From Clostridium algifaecis (lineage in GTDB: Bacteria; Bacillota; Clostridia; Clostridiales; Clostridiaceae): a stretch of DNA of 64,000 bases. The stretch spans positions 62,001-126,000 of the forward strand of contig NZ_JAGGLM010000006.1 of NCBI RefSeq assembly GCF_017874415.1. Reading direction: 5' to 3'. Below the pieces are notes generated by a model. It saw only the letters and a list, made by a program, of their open reading frames with translations, was not told where the DNA came from and did no database searches. The position numbers and the translations under genes were made by a program. Shown piece by piece: positions 38,894 to 45,539 of this stretch (positions are counted from its first letter, which is position 1; each line of letters starts with the position of its first letter).

Positions 38894-40265
38894 TATAAAT
38901 GAGAAAAAATGAATACAAATATTTACAGTATATATTTATAATATCATTAAGCAACTTTCATAGTTTTTAAAACAGTCTCAAACGAAATACCATTTTTAGC
39001 AGATTCATATATCCATTGAATATTATCTTTTTTAACCTGATTTCTCCTTAATATAAGTCCTTTTCCGAAGGAATCATTGACATTCTCATGTATTGAACAG
39101 TAAATATATGTCAAAGAAATCAATAATAATATTCGATCAATAGATTTGGTAGATCTAACTTGATATTTATTAATACCTAGGTTATTTTTTGTCTGCCTGA
39201 AAAATATTTCTATGGGCCATCTTTTACTATAATACTCAAGGATAGTTTTGTTATCTAATTCTATATCGGTACACAGAAAAGCATGAAGTGCTCCATTTTT
39301 TTTAAAAGCACTCTTGTGCCAGCATAGTAAAACTACTGCATTATCAATACCATTAAGATTACCTTCATAACGATAAACCCAGTATTTAGAATTGTTTACT
39401 GTAACGAGGCAAACATCATTCTTTTCAATATATTGAGTAAATTGTTTAATCTGAATATGAAATCCTTGAGGATAGATAATGCGATTAGTTTTTAAAGCAC
39501 CTATAAGATGATAACCTTTTTTTAAATGAGCATTTATAACCTGTTTATTTGTAAACCACGAGTCACAAAGGCCGTAGGCTGCGCCTTTTGATGAAGGAAG
39601 AGTTTCTGCAATATCGCAGACCATCTGTATTTTACTCTTTTCACCTTTTTTATAACGTTCAATGGAATATGGCAGTACTTTTTTACCGCATGAAAGCATA
39701 GTTGCAAGCAGCTGGTGTCCATATACCTGTTTTCCTTTTAAATGCGAGTGATGAAAACTTGCTTCCGCAATTGGATTAATAGCCTTTGACTGGGGCTTAG
39801 TTTTTTCAGAAATAGTATCATCATAAATAGCAAATATAGGTAAACTGGATGATGAACATTCATAAATTGTACGCACAACAAATTTTCTAATTGCTCTCCA
39901 TGCAAAAGTAATATTCCAGACACCCTGGCTTAAAAATTTACCGAAAGTAGTTCTATGGCAGTTAGCAAGGCTTAAAAGAACAATATCCGTTACTGTTCCT
40001 TTATAACCTTTTTGAATAGAACCTTTTATAAATTGCTCAATATGTTTTAACACAGGTTTTGAGAAGTATAATAAAAATCCAAGCTTAAATAAAAATTGAT
40101 TAATAGGTGACTTTTCTGTTAAAATGTTTTTATGAGACATCTACTTCACTCCTGTTGTTAAAATTTTTCTGCAAATTAATTTATACAACAAAATGTGAGA
40201 TTTGTCTCTATTTTTTTATAAATTTTTAACTGTAAATATATGTTATGAAATTTTCTCAACTATAG
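38894..40265 (-). mobile_element. IS4-like insertion sequence
   Basis: A 1.37-kb element with imperfect terminal inverted repeats: left TATAAATGAGAAAA and right (inward) TATAGTTGAGAAAA, both continuing to a shared ATATTTACAGT about 30 bases in. It holds one DDE transposase gene and is bounded by a 9-bp target duplication, within the size used by IS4-group elements. The ends are intact and the transposase is full length, so insertion may be recent. Confidence 0.85.
38947..40140 (-). CDS. IS4-superfamily DDE transposase
   Basis: Transposase of 397 residues that cuts and joins the ends of its element. The catalytic triad can be placed at Asp107/108 (FAIYDDTISEK), Asp193 (GLCDSWFTN) and Glu311 in the IS4 signature YYSKRWPIEIFFRQTKNNLG. 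The frame is intact. Its compact gene fills the element with 50-130 bases to each end. The exact IS4 subgroup would need a database comparison. Confidence 0.92.
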   Translation of the reverse strand: MSHKNILTEKSPINQFLFKLGFLLYFSKPVLKHIEQFIKGSIQKGYKGTVTDIVLLSLANCHRTTFGKFLSQGVWNITFAWRAIRKFVVRTIYECSSSSLPIFAIYDDTISEKTKPQSKAINPIAEASFHHSHLKGKQVYGHQLLATMLSCGKKVLPYSIERYKKGEKSKIQMVCDIAETLPSSKGAAYGLCDSWFTNKQVINAHLKKGYHLIGALKTNRIIYPQGFHIQIKQFTQYIEKNDVCLVTVNNSKYWVYRYEGNLNGIDNAVVLLCWHKSAFKKNGALHAFLCTDIELDNKTILEYYSKRWPIEIFFRQTKNNLGINKYQVRSTKSIDRILLLISLTYIYCSIHENVNDSFGKGLILRRNQVKKDNIQWIYESAKNGISFETVLKTMKVA

Positions 40266-40274
40266 TAATGTAAT
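40266..40274. repeat. Target-site duplication, right copy
   Basis: TAATGTAAT, identical to 38885-38893. Confidence 0.85.
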
Positions 40275-40484
40275 ATAAAAATCCTGTTCTTCTTTCGTTT
40301 TTGCTTTTTTAAATAGTTCTTTTAGATCTTTATATGAATATCTCAAAAATTGCTCATATAAGTTATTTTGTTGATTTATCTTCTCCATAATAATTCCTCC
40401 AACAAATAATACTTTTATTATATTATAGCCTAATACATCACTTATATAAACAATTTTCCGTCTATCCTATAAAATCTTAATTGT

Positions 40485-40610
40485 TTATACCTTTTTAATA
40501 AACCCCGTATATATCATAATTTGCACTTCATTTTCTAATTTTATTTTAACAGTTATAGGTTTTTCTCCTACATAACCTACTACCCAACTACATCTTCCAT
40601 AGTCTTGCAT
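40485..40610 (-). CDS. Possible 41-residue small protein
   Basis: A short frame starting MQDYGRCSWVVGYVGEKP with an AGAGG site about 7 bases upstream. It overlaps the 3' end of the remnant at 40580-40660 in another frame and sits among broken genes. It could be a genuine small protein or the frameshifted tail of a lost gene. I do not recognise it. Confidence 0.25.
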   Translation of the reverse strand: MQDYGRCSWVVGYVGEKPITVKIKLENEVQIMIYTGFIKKV

Positions 40611-40660
40611 TTTTTAACCTCTTCCTTATAATTAATATCTGGTATTTCGAAATCCTTCAT
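40580..40660 (-). pseudogene. N-terminal remnant, possibly of an IS256-type transposase
   Basis: After a perfect AAGGAGG site, the frame MKDFEIPDINYKEEVKKCKT continues with MEDVVG and then two stop codons. The sequence resembles the extreme N-terminus of mutator-type (IS256) transposases as I remember them, but only 26 residues remain. It may simply be the 5' stub of some other deleted gene. Confidence 0.35.
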
Positions 40661-40719
40661 CTGGAATTCCTCCTTAAATTTATTTAAGTATATTATTCCA
40701 AATATACCAATTAACTATA

Positions 40720-40765
40720 CGAAAAAATGTCAGTAGATTTGGTTTTTACACAAATCTACTGACAT
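40720..40765 (-). terminator. Terminator hairpin
   Basis: A perfect 15-bp stem (40727-40741 with 40751-40765) followed by TTTTTT on the minus strand, downstream of the ParB-like remnant. Confidence 0.7.
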
Positions 40766-40768
40766 CCC

Positions 40769-40912
40769 CGAATAGACATAAATCTCATTAAAAATCATGA
40801 ATTTCTATTACTAAGAGAAGGTCATAGAATTCGTCAATTTTCAGATAACTTATTTGATAGTACAGGACTTAGGCCAAAGATATTTCTTGAAAGTAGAAGT
40901 GTAGAAACTTTA
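40769..40912 (+). pseudogene. Fragment of a LysR-type effector-binding domain
   Basis: The plus strand reads LIKNHEFLLLREGHRIRQFS then DNLFDSTGLRPKIFLESRS and VETLLR. This is the typical middle of a LysR substrate-binding domain (consensus of the type LKEGHxIRQ...ESxxxETV). It has no start, no helix-turn-helix and no end, and runs antisense into the ParB-like fragment at about 40900. It is a deletion scar. Confidence 0.6.
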
Positions 40913-41217
40913 TTAAGAGCTACATTCAATGCCTTCTCCTCATCTGAACTTATATCAACGACTACGCATTCAATTTCCTTAGCACCTTCCTGCTTTAAAA
41001 CCTTAAATCTTTGATGTCCTCCCACTATGTTCCCTGTTTTCTTATTCCAAATTACTGGTTCAACATAGCCAAAGGTTTCAATTGATCTTTTAAGTTTTTT
41101 ATATTTGATTTTTAGCCTATACCCTCCTATGGAATTTTGCGATTTTTTACAGGTCGGGGACCACCCAGCCTTTCCGGCACAACTCCAATCTTTCACCTCT
41201 AAAATATTTTGATGCAT
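40834..41217 (-). pseudogene. ParB-like nuclease-domain fragment, truncated at both ends
   Basis: Residues about 40-104 match a ParB N-terminal domain: KKLKRSIETFGYVEPVIWNK and TGNIVGGHQRFKVLKQEG, then ALNVALNKV. The first 35 residues do not look like a ParB start, and after NKVS (about 40906) the frame runs antisense through a LysR fragment. So only about 65 codons are genuine. ParB-like proteins of this type often lie beside phage terminase genes, consistent with a decayed prophage. Confidence 0.7.
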
Positions 41218-41245
41218 TAAAAAACCCCCGGAATTTTACCGAGAG
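41217..41245 (-). terminator. Terminator of the UPF0175/DUF3368 operon
   Basis: Minus-strand CTCTCGG/CCGGGGG stem (41239-41245 with 41225-41231, two wobbles) followed by TTTTTT. Confidence 0.75.
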
Positions 41246-41263
41246 TTTGTGTTTTTTCAATAG

Positions 41264-41767
41264 TTAATCAATTTCTCCTGCATATTTTAGAATCTGATTA
41301 TATAATTTTACCGACATTCTAAATCCATTTTCTATTAGTATATCTAAATATTTCTTTACGCTTTCAATCTTTTTATATTCTTTTGACAATAATAAAATTC
41401 CCATTAATCCAATTGATCTTAATAACATTGTTTCTGCAAAATGCCTAGCTGATCTATCATCAATTATTACTCTTTTTATTTTTAATTCTTTTGCTGCAAC
41501 CATTACTTCAAGTTCTCCTCTATGAAGTCTTCCATATAACTGCTCCACCAAAAGCTTATTTTTTACACTATATATTTTTATATGATTATTTTTAACGGCT
41601 TCAATTAATTCCTTTGACCCTATTTTTCTAATCTTTTCATTTATTGTTACTTCTTTATAAACCTCTTCTGTAATATAAACTTCATCAAAAATTTCCCATA
41701 GTAAATCTAATTTCTTAATAATACTTAATCCTATAATTGGACTTGAATTACATACAGCTTTAATCAT
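41264..41767 (-). CDS. DUF3368 PIN-like putative toxin
   Basis: A 167-residue PIN-like domain protein, probably a metal-dependent RNase. Acidic/polar positions expected for the fold are seen in AVCNSSPIIGLS (first strand), ELEVMVAAKEL and VIIDDRSARHFAE. It overlaps the upstream UPF0175 gene by 8 bases, the common arrangement of this type II toxin-antitoxin-like pair. Toxic activity is inferred from family pairing. Confidence 0.82.
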   Translation of the reverse strand: MIKAVCNSSPIIGLSIIKKLDLLWEIFDEVYITEEVYKEVTINEKIRKIGSKELIEAVKNNHIKIYSVKNKLLVEQLYGRLHRGELEVMVAAKELKIKRVIIDDRSARHFAETMLLRSIGLMGILLLSKEYKKIESVKKYLDILIENGFRMSVKLYNQILKYAGEID

Positions 41768-42068
41768 TTCTATTTTCTCCTAGTTCATCTTTAAAATCTT
41801 TTACTGCAATTTCATCAAAACGAAATTCATCTTCTGTATATTCATTCCATGGTATATTTTTATTCTTAAGTAAAGTCATAAAATCTGCAAGCTCCATTTC
41901 TGCTATTTCAGCTGCACGTGCTAATGATACTGACTTACTTGTAAATAATGCAATTGCTATAGATATTGTTATATTATCATTTAAAGATTTTGAAAGGCCT
42001 AAATCTTCTATAAGAGGTATTAAGTCATTAGATAAATTTAAATCAACTTTTACTTTTTCAGAACTCAT
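41760..42068 (-). CDS. UPF0175 family antitoxin-like protein
   Basis: A 102-residue protein whose C-terminal half (SVSLARAAEIAEMELADFMT...LLKNKNIPWNEYTEDEF) is the typical UPF0175 helix-turn-helix-like region. Its stop overlaps the DUF3368 start. UPF0175 members act as small DNA-binding antitoxins paired with PIN-like proteins; this is inferred from family context. Confidence 0.82.
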   Translation of the reverse strand: MSSEKVKVDLNLSNDLIPLIEDLGLSKSLNDNITISIAIALFTSKSVSLARAAEIAEMELADFMTLLKNKNIPWNEYTEDEFRFDEIAVKDFKDELGENRND

Positions 42069-42152
42069 TTATTTCACACCCTTAATTTAATTAAATCACA
42101 TGAACCCTTTTATTTATTATACCCTATAATATAAATAATTTGAATTGTATAT

Positions 42153-42455
42153 TTATCTAAGCACTGCCTGTATTATTTTAATTAGCTGTTTTTTGCTAAG
42201 TGCTTGTAAGTATTCCTGTCTTTTCTTATATGAACATTCTTCAAGGCTTTTTTGATTTCTACCTTGCTTTATAAAAATTCCTGATAGTTTCAAGTCATCT
42301 CTATTTGATTCTAAGTAATGCCTTCTCCAAATATTGTAATACCTAATTGCATTATTTTTATTAATACCTCTTGCAACAGGCTTTTTAATAGCATCAGATC
42401 TATTACACATTTCAAAGCTATTACAAAGATTATATATTTTTTCTAGGTCTATCAT
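42153..42455 (-). CDS. Hypothetical protein
   Basis: A 100-residue basic, helix-rich protein of no recognised family. Features: NKNNAIRYYNIWRRHYLESN and a Lys/Arg-rich C-terminus ending QAVLR. Its start overlaps the end of the preceding Cys-rich small gene, so they form a two-gene unit. Similar small basic proteins occur in mobile elements. Confidence 0.6.
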   Translation of the reverse strand: MIDLEKIYNLCNSFEMCNRSDAIKKPVARGINKNNAIRYYNIWRRHYLESNRDDLKLSGIFIKQGRNQKSLEECSYKKRQEYLQALSKKQLIKIIQAVLR

Positions 42456-42558
42456 TTTTATTAACCCTCTTACTTTTTCTTATACATTTTGGTAACATAC
42501 AAAATACATGATTTTCATCTATTTTGTCGCTCCATACACATCCTCTACATTTATTCAT
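42430..42558 (-). CDS. Small Cys-rich protein
   Basis: A 42-residue protein starting MNKCRGCVWSDKIDENHVFC, with four cysteines (CxxC, then C and C) suited to binding zinc. ATG 42558 has GGAGG just upstream; a longer frame to 42654 crosses two terminator hairpins and lacks a site. It overlaps the following gene by 26 bases. Such mini zinc proteins are frequent in clostridial phages. Confidence 0.55.
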   Translation of the reverse strand: MNKCRGCVWSDKIDENHVFCMLPKCIRKSKRVNKNDRPRKNI

Positions 42559-42576
42559 AATTCCTCCAGCAATAAC

Positions 42577-42651
42577 AAAAGCCTCAGAACATAAGTCTGA
42601 AGCCTTAATTTTTTGTATAATAAAAGCCCTAAGAGTTCTATCTCTCAAGGC
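42577..42651 (-). terminator. Two consecutive terminator hairpins
   Basis: First a 10-bp stem (42642-42651 with 42626-42635) followed by TTTTATTAT. Then a TCAGA/TCTGA stem (42581-42603) followed by TTTTG. They close the toxin/Panacea operon. Confidence 0.65.
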
Positions 42652-42660
42652 CACTAATTC

Positions 42661-42735
42661 TTATTCTTTTTCTATACTACTATAATAACACATATGAACC
42701 GGACAAAACGGACAAGTTTTAAATTTTTTACTCAT
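42661..42735 (-). CDS. Possible 24-residue Cys-rich mini-protein coupled to the Panacea gene
   Basis: The frame MSKKFKTCPFCPVHMCYYSS ends IEKE. Its ATG overlaps the TAA of the Panacea-domain gene (TAATG), and it ends just before the terminators. CPFC plus C could bind zinc. Coupling and composition argue that it is translated, but it is too short to be sure. Confidence 0.4.
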   Translation of the reverse strand: MSKKFKTCPFCPVHMCYYSSIEKE

Positions 42736-43739
42736 TATAAGTTATTTATTTTATTAAAAAGATCTGTGCTGTAGTCTCTAATATCAGATATATTCAACAT
42801 ATTATACTTCATCTTTATTTCATTAAAGTACTTTCCTATTAGTTCTTTATTAATAATTCTATCTGACAATTCATTATCATCTAATCCTTTTCTAGTAATT
42901 CTCCAAGGCTTTTCACTATGAGTCATTTTCTCTAAAATCTTTCCGCTATAACATCCTAAGTTTATAATTATGCTGTCAATCATATCTCTTTCCATTTTAG
43001 TTAGTTCTATATCACTAAATTCGATATTTTCTTCAATAGGATTGTATCCATAATTTTTATATTTATGATAGATATCTTTATATACCGGGCCATGAACCCA
43101 TGCTTCACAATCATTATTAAATAAATATTGTTCATTAAAAACTTTATAGAACCCCTGACAATAGTATAGCAATTTTTGCAATGCCAAAGGTGTTATATCT
43201 ATACTTTTATATAAAATATATTTAACTATGCTGTCTATTTTATCCTCATTTTCTATAGTAAGTGCTCTTTGGTCTTCTTCAATTTTTTCTATAGATAATT
43301 TACAAAGATTATATGCTCTTTCAGAAATTCTACCTTTATTCTGTTCTAACATTTCAATCATATATGATGGATTTTCTAAGATCCTTTTTAATATATCTGA
43401 ATATTGTTTTGTTGGAATATCTCCATTTAAATATCTAGTTAATGTTCCTTCTCCCCACCCTAATAGCAATGATAATGGTCTTTTACCAATATCATATTTA
43501 TTGAGTATATCCTCTATCTCTGAAACAAGAATTAATTTTTCTTCTTTTCTATAAGCTTTATCAAGCATTTTTAAATTATAATCTCTAATATCAGATACAA
43601 ATATTGGTTCTCCGCATTCATTACAATAGGTTTCTTTACCTTTATATTTTATATTTTTACCTTTAATAGACTTATTTTTATCAACTTCTTTAATTGAATA
43701 TTCAATCATGTCATGGCATTTTTCACAAAAACCCAACAT
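42735..43739 (-). CDS. MqsA-like zinc finger / HTH / Panacea (DUF4065) antitoxin
   Basis: A 334-residue three-part protein. Residues 1-50 form a zinc finger with CEKC and CNEC. Residues about 75-115 form a helix-turn-helix (LSLLLGWGEGTLTRYLNGDI) as in MqsA-type antitoxins. From about 165 the Panacea/SocA-like domain follows (ITPLALQKLLYYCQGFYKVF, CEAWVHGPVYKDIYHKYKNY). Panacea is a promiscuous antitoxin domain found with many unrelated toxins. The gene is downstream of the MqsR-like gene (35-base gap), as in mqsRA where the toxin comes first. GGAGG precedes the start. Partnership is inferred. Confidence 0.85.
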   Translation of the reverse strand: MLGFCEKCHDMIEYSIKEVDKNKSIKGKNIKYKGKETYCNECGEPIFVSDIRDYNLKMLDKAYRKEEKLILVSEIEDILNKYDIGKRPLSLLLGWGEGTLTRYLNGDIPTKQYSDILKRILENPSYMIEMLEQNKGRISERAYNLCKLSIEKIEEDQRALTIENEDKIDSIVKYILYKSIDITPLALQKLLYYCQGFYKVFNEQYLFNNDCEAWVHGPVYKDIYHKYKNYGYNPIEENIEFSDIELTKMERDMIDSIIINLGCYSGKILEKMTHSEKPWRITRKGLDDNELSDRIINKELIGKYFNEIKMKYNMLNISDIRDYSTDLFNKINNL

Positions 43740-43774
43740 TTTGAATTCCTCCTTATTCGCACAAATTTACTATT

Positions 43775-44200
43775 TTATTTAAATAAATATTTAATTGGTT
43801 TATTTCTTTTATGAAATGATATAACTATCATAAAATCATCGCCTTTTCTTGTTTGAGTAATATTTGTTTTAATATATATGTCTACAAGTTCTAAAGGTCC
43901 CCAATTATCTAATTTGTGTTTTTTACAAAATATGTATAACTTCTCATATGAAAATTCTTTTTTATAGTTATCAACAGCATAACAAAAGTCATCATACTGA
44001 ATGCCTAATAAAATTTCTTTTTCTTTTTTACTATCTACCTTATAATCCTCTATAAAATCTATATTTTCCTTTCTATTTTTATTTTTGGATATAATATATC
44101 TTCCCTCAAGAATTAATTTTCTAAAATTATCAAGGTATTCCTTAATTTCATCTGAAGTAAAATCTATATACTTCTTTGTTTCTGTATTAAAAGAACTCAA
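43775..44200 (-). CDS. Putative MqsR-like toxin
   Basis: A 141-residue protein beginning at TTG 44200 with AAGGAGAG eight bases upstream. The C-terminal GPLELVDIYIKTNITQTRKG and MIVISFHKRNKPIKYLF resemble the last strands of the MqsR/RelE-like mRNA interferase fold. The central ILLGIQYDDFCYAVDNYKKE resembles the MqsR segment with its conserved FY/FC region. It lies first in an operon with an MqsA-like/Panacea protein. Sequence similarity is remote; the toxin role rests largely on pairing. Confidence 0.55.
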   Translation of the reverse strand: MSSFNTETKKYIDFTSDEIKEYLDNFRKLILEGRYIISKNKNRKENIDFIEDYKVDSKKEKEILLGIQYDDFCYAVDNYKKEFSYEKLYIFCKKHKLDNWGPLELVDIYIKTNITQTRKGDDFMIVISFHKRNKPIKYLFK

Positions 44201-44440
44201 TTTACAATCTCTCCTTAATAATATTATAGTTCAATTATATATTAAATATACATATTTCACAATATTTTTGTATTAATTGATACATTTATTTTTTATTTGT
44301 GTATCATTAGTTTGATAGTTTTTCTTTAAGGCCATCAATTTTTTTATACTAAAAAAGCCATGAGAAATTCATTTCAAATAACTAATACTTTTTTTATTTT
44401 TATAATGTTATACATACAAACTCTATAAATTTTAACTTTT

Positions 44441-44478
44441 AATTTCTAAACTAGTCGAATTCGACCAGTTTAGAAATT
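44441..44478. repeat. 38-base near-perfect palindrome
   Basis: Arms of 12 bases (AATTTCTAAACT and complement) flank a central GTCGAATTCGAC, with one symmetrical mismatch. No clear T-run follows on either strand. It may be a terminator, a regulator site or a recombination site. Confidence 0.5.
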
Positions 44479-44496
44479 AGCTTGTCTTATTTTTTC

Positions 44497-44664
44497 TTAA
44501 AAATCTGTCATGTGCTTTTCTTCCTTTTCTTTTGATGCTTGTACTTCTTTAGGTTCTTCTTTTATTTGAACCCCTGTTTTCATTTGTGGTAATGCTTCAG
44601 CTAAAGCTAGTAAAGCATTCATAATATCTGGAGAATCAACTCTCACCCTAATATTAATATCCAT
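44497..44664 (-). CDS. Small protein downstream of the XRE regulator
   Basis: A 55-residue frame starting MDINIRVRVDSPDIMNALLA and ending in a charged tail (EEKHMTDF). Its ATG directly follows the XRE stop codon, so it is probably translated from the same mRNA. Function unknown; small proteins of this kind accompany regulators in phage and integrative elements. Confidence 0.55.
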   Translation of the reverse strand: MDINIRVRVDSPDIMNALLALAEALPQMKTGVQIKEEPKEVQASKEKEEKHMTDF

Positions 44665-44877
44665 CTATAACACCCCTTTCTTTTTAGATAAAGTATCTAC
44701 TGACTCTTCTGGAAATACTCTTAAAAGTCCACTTGCAACCTTGCGGCCTACGCCTCTTTTTCCACTAAGAACCCTGCTTATAGTTCCTTTTGATACATTA
44801 GCCTTGGCAGCTAACTTATTTTGAGATAAACCATTTACCTCCATTAGTTCTTTCAATTTTGAAAAATTTAAATCCAT
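44665..44877 (-). CDS. XRE-family HTH regulator
   Basis: A 70-residue Cro/CI-type repressor made almost only of the helix-turn-helix: LSQNKLAAKANVSKGTISRV near residues 18-37. Two inverted repeats with the shared TTAGC...GCTAA core lie within 110 bases upstream and are likely its operators. It sits beside an ImmA-like gene, the usual repressor/anti-repressor arrangement of phages and integrative elements. Confidence 0.85.
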   Translation of the reverse strand: MDLNFSKLKELMEVNGLSQNKLAAKANVSKGTISRVLSGKRGVGRKVASGLLRVFPEESVDTLSKKKGVL

Positions 44878-44909
44878 AACTATCCCCCTCTTGTGTTATC
44901 TTTTATGCT

Positions 44910-44984
44910 TGTTAGCTAATTTGCTAACATAGAGTTAAAAAAGTATGTACTTAACAGCACATTAGCAATACGCTAATTGTGCTG
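44910..44984. promoter_or_regulatory. Paired operator-like inverted repeats upstream of the XRE gene
   Basis: TGTTAGC-taattt-GCTAACA (44910-44929) and ATTAGC-aatac-GCTAAT (44961-44977) share the TTAGC/GCTAA half-site. The second lies inside a longer imperfect palindrome (44955-44984) overlapping the immA 3' end, so it could also be a terminator. Confidence 0.5.
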
Positions 44985-45507
44985 TTTCTTCCCTTACAAG
45001 TTTTAATTGCCTCAGCCTAATTGAAGCTGCCTGTATTGATACGTTAAATATTCCAGCAAGTTCTCTTGACATATCATTTGCAAATTCATAAGTATCAAAA
45101 TCTCTATCTAAAGTTATATAGCCATCACCAATACCGACTTCTTTAAATATGTTTTGTGCCGCTATTATAAATGTTCTTTTAGGCATTATCAAACATGATG
45201 ATGTATAATTTGCCTGCCATTCCATCCAGTCATTGTCTGTTTTAAATGTTCTTTTCTCTGAATAATCTTCAAAACTTCTTTTCAGACACTTTATTGATTT
45301 AGCTTCTTCATTATCTAGCATATTAAATTTATCTAGCATATTAAATTTATTTAGCATATCAAAAATATTAAGCTGCTTTTCATGTGTCTCAAACATTTCT
45401 CTATGAAGTATCCAATGACCACATTCATGTCCGTTAGTAAATCTGCATCTTCCTTCTTGATCTTCTGTAAGTAAATCATTGTTTATAACTACAGTACCTT
45501 TTTTCAC
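44962..45507 (-). pseudogene. ImmA/IrrE-type metallopeptidase, 5' truncated
   Basis: The zinc motif HECGH is present in RFTNGHECGHWILHREMF, followed by a long C-terminal region with an IrrE-like WMEWQANYTSSCLIMP block. ImmA proteases cleave Xre-type repressors to trigger element induction. Family members have 40-70 residues before VKKGTVVINN; here the frame runs straight into IS21 istA sequence at about 45510-45530. The GTG at 45507 has an AAAGGA site and could by chance allow expression. The insert with three near-identical six-residue units after residue 50 is unusual. Confidence 0.75.
45313..45359. repeat. 18-bp tandem repeat inside immA
   Basis: ATCTAGCATATTAAATTT occurs at 45313-45330 and 45331-45348, with a partial third copy to 45359. 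In the protein it gives repeated FNMLDK-type units, an in-frame expansion. Confidence 0.85.
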
Positions 45508-45539
45508 ATATATATCCTTTAGAGTATAAACCAGGTCAA

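Larger units (their letters stand above)
38834..40388 (-). pseudogene. Zeta-partner antitoxin gene split by an IS element
   Basis: Removing the IS (38894-40265) and one copy of its 9-bp duplication restores a continuous 57-codon frame with a GGAGG site: MEKINQQNNLYEQFLRYSYK at the start (ATG 40386-40388) and VLQKEQERVIGKK at the end. Its stop overlaps the zeta-toxin start in TAATG. Position and size match the small antitoxins encoded upstream of zeta-type toxins. The 5' part is 40266-40388, the 3' part 38834-38893. Confidence 0.8.

Noticed and set aside
40727-40765. Inverted repeat as an IS end
   Set aside because: The perfect stem followed by six T on the minus strand fits a terminator better, and no transposase is attached.
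41120-41217. N-terminal 35 residues of the ParB-like frame as a genuine domain
   Set aside because: The composition (WSCAGKAGWSPTCKK) does not resemble any ParB start, and the frame begins at a terminator T-run; probably frameshifted remnant.
45313-45359. CRISPR-like repeats
   Set aside because: The 18-bp units are directly abutting with no spacers and lie in frame within immA; a simple tandem expansion.
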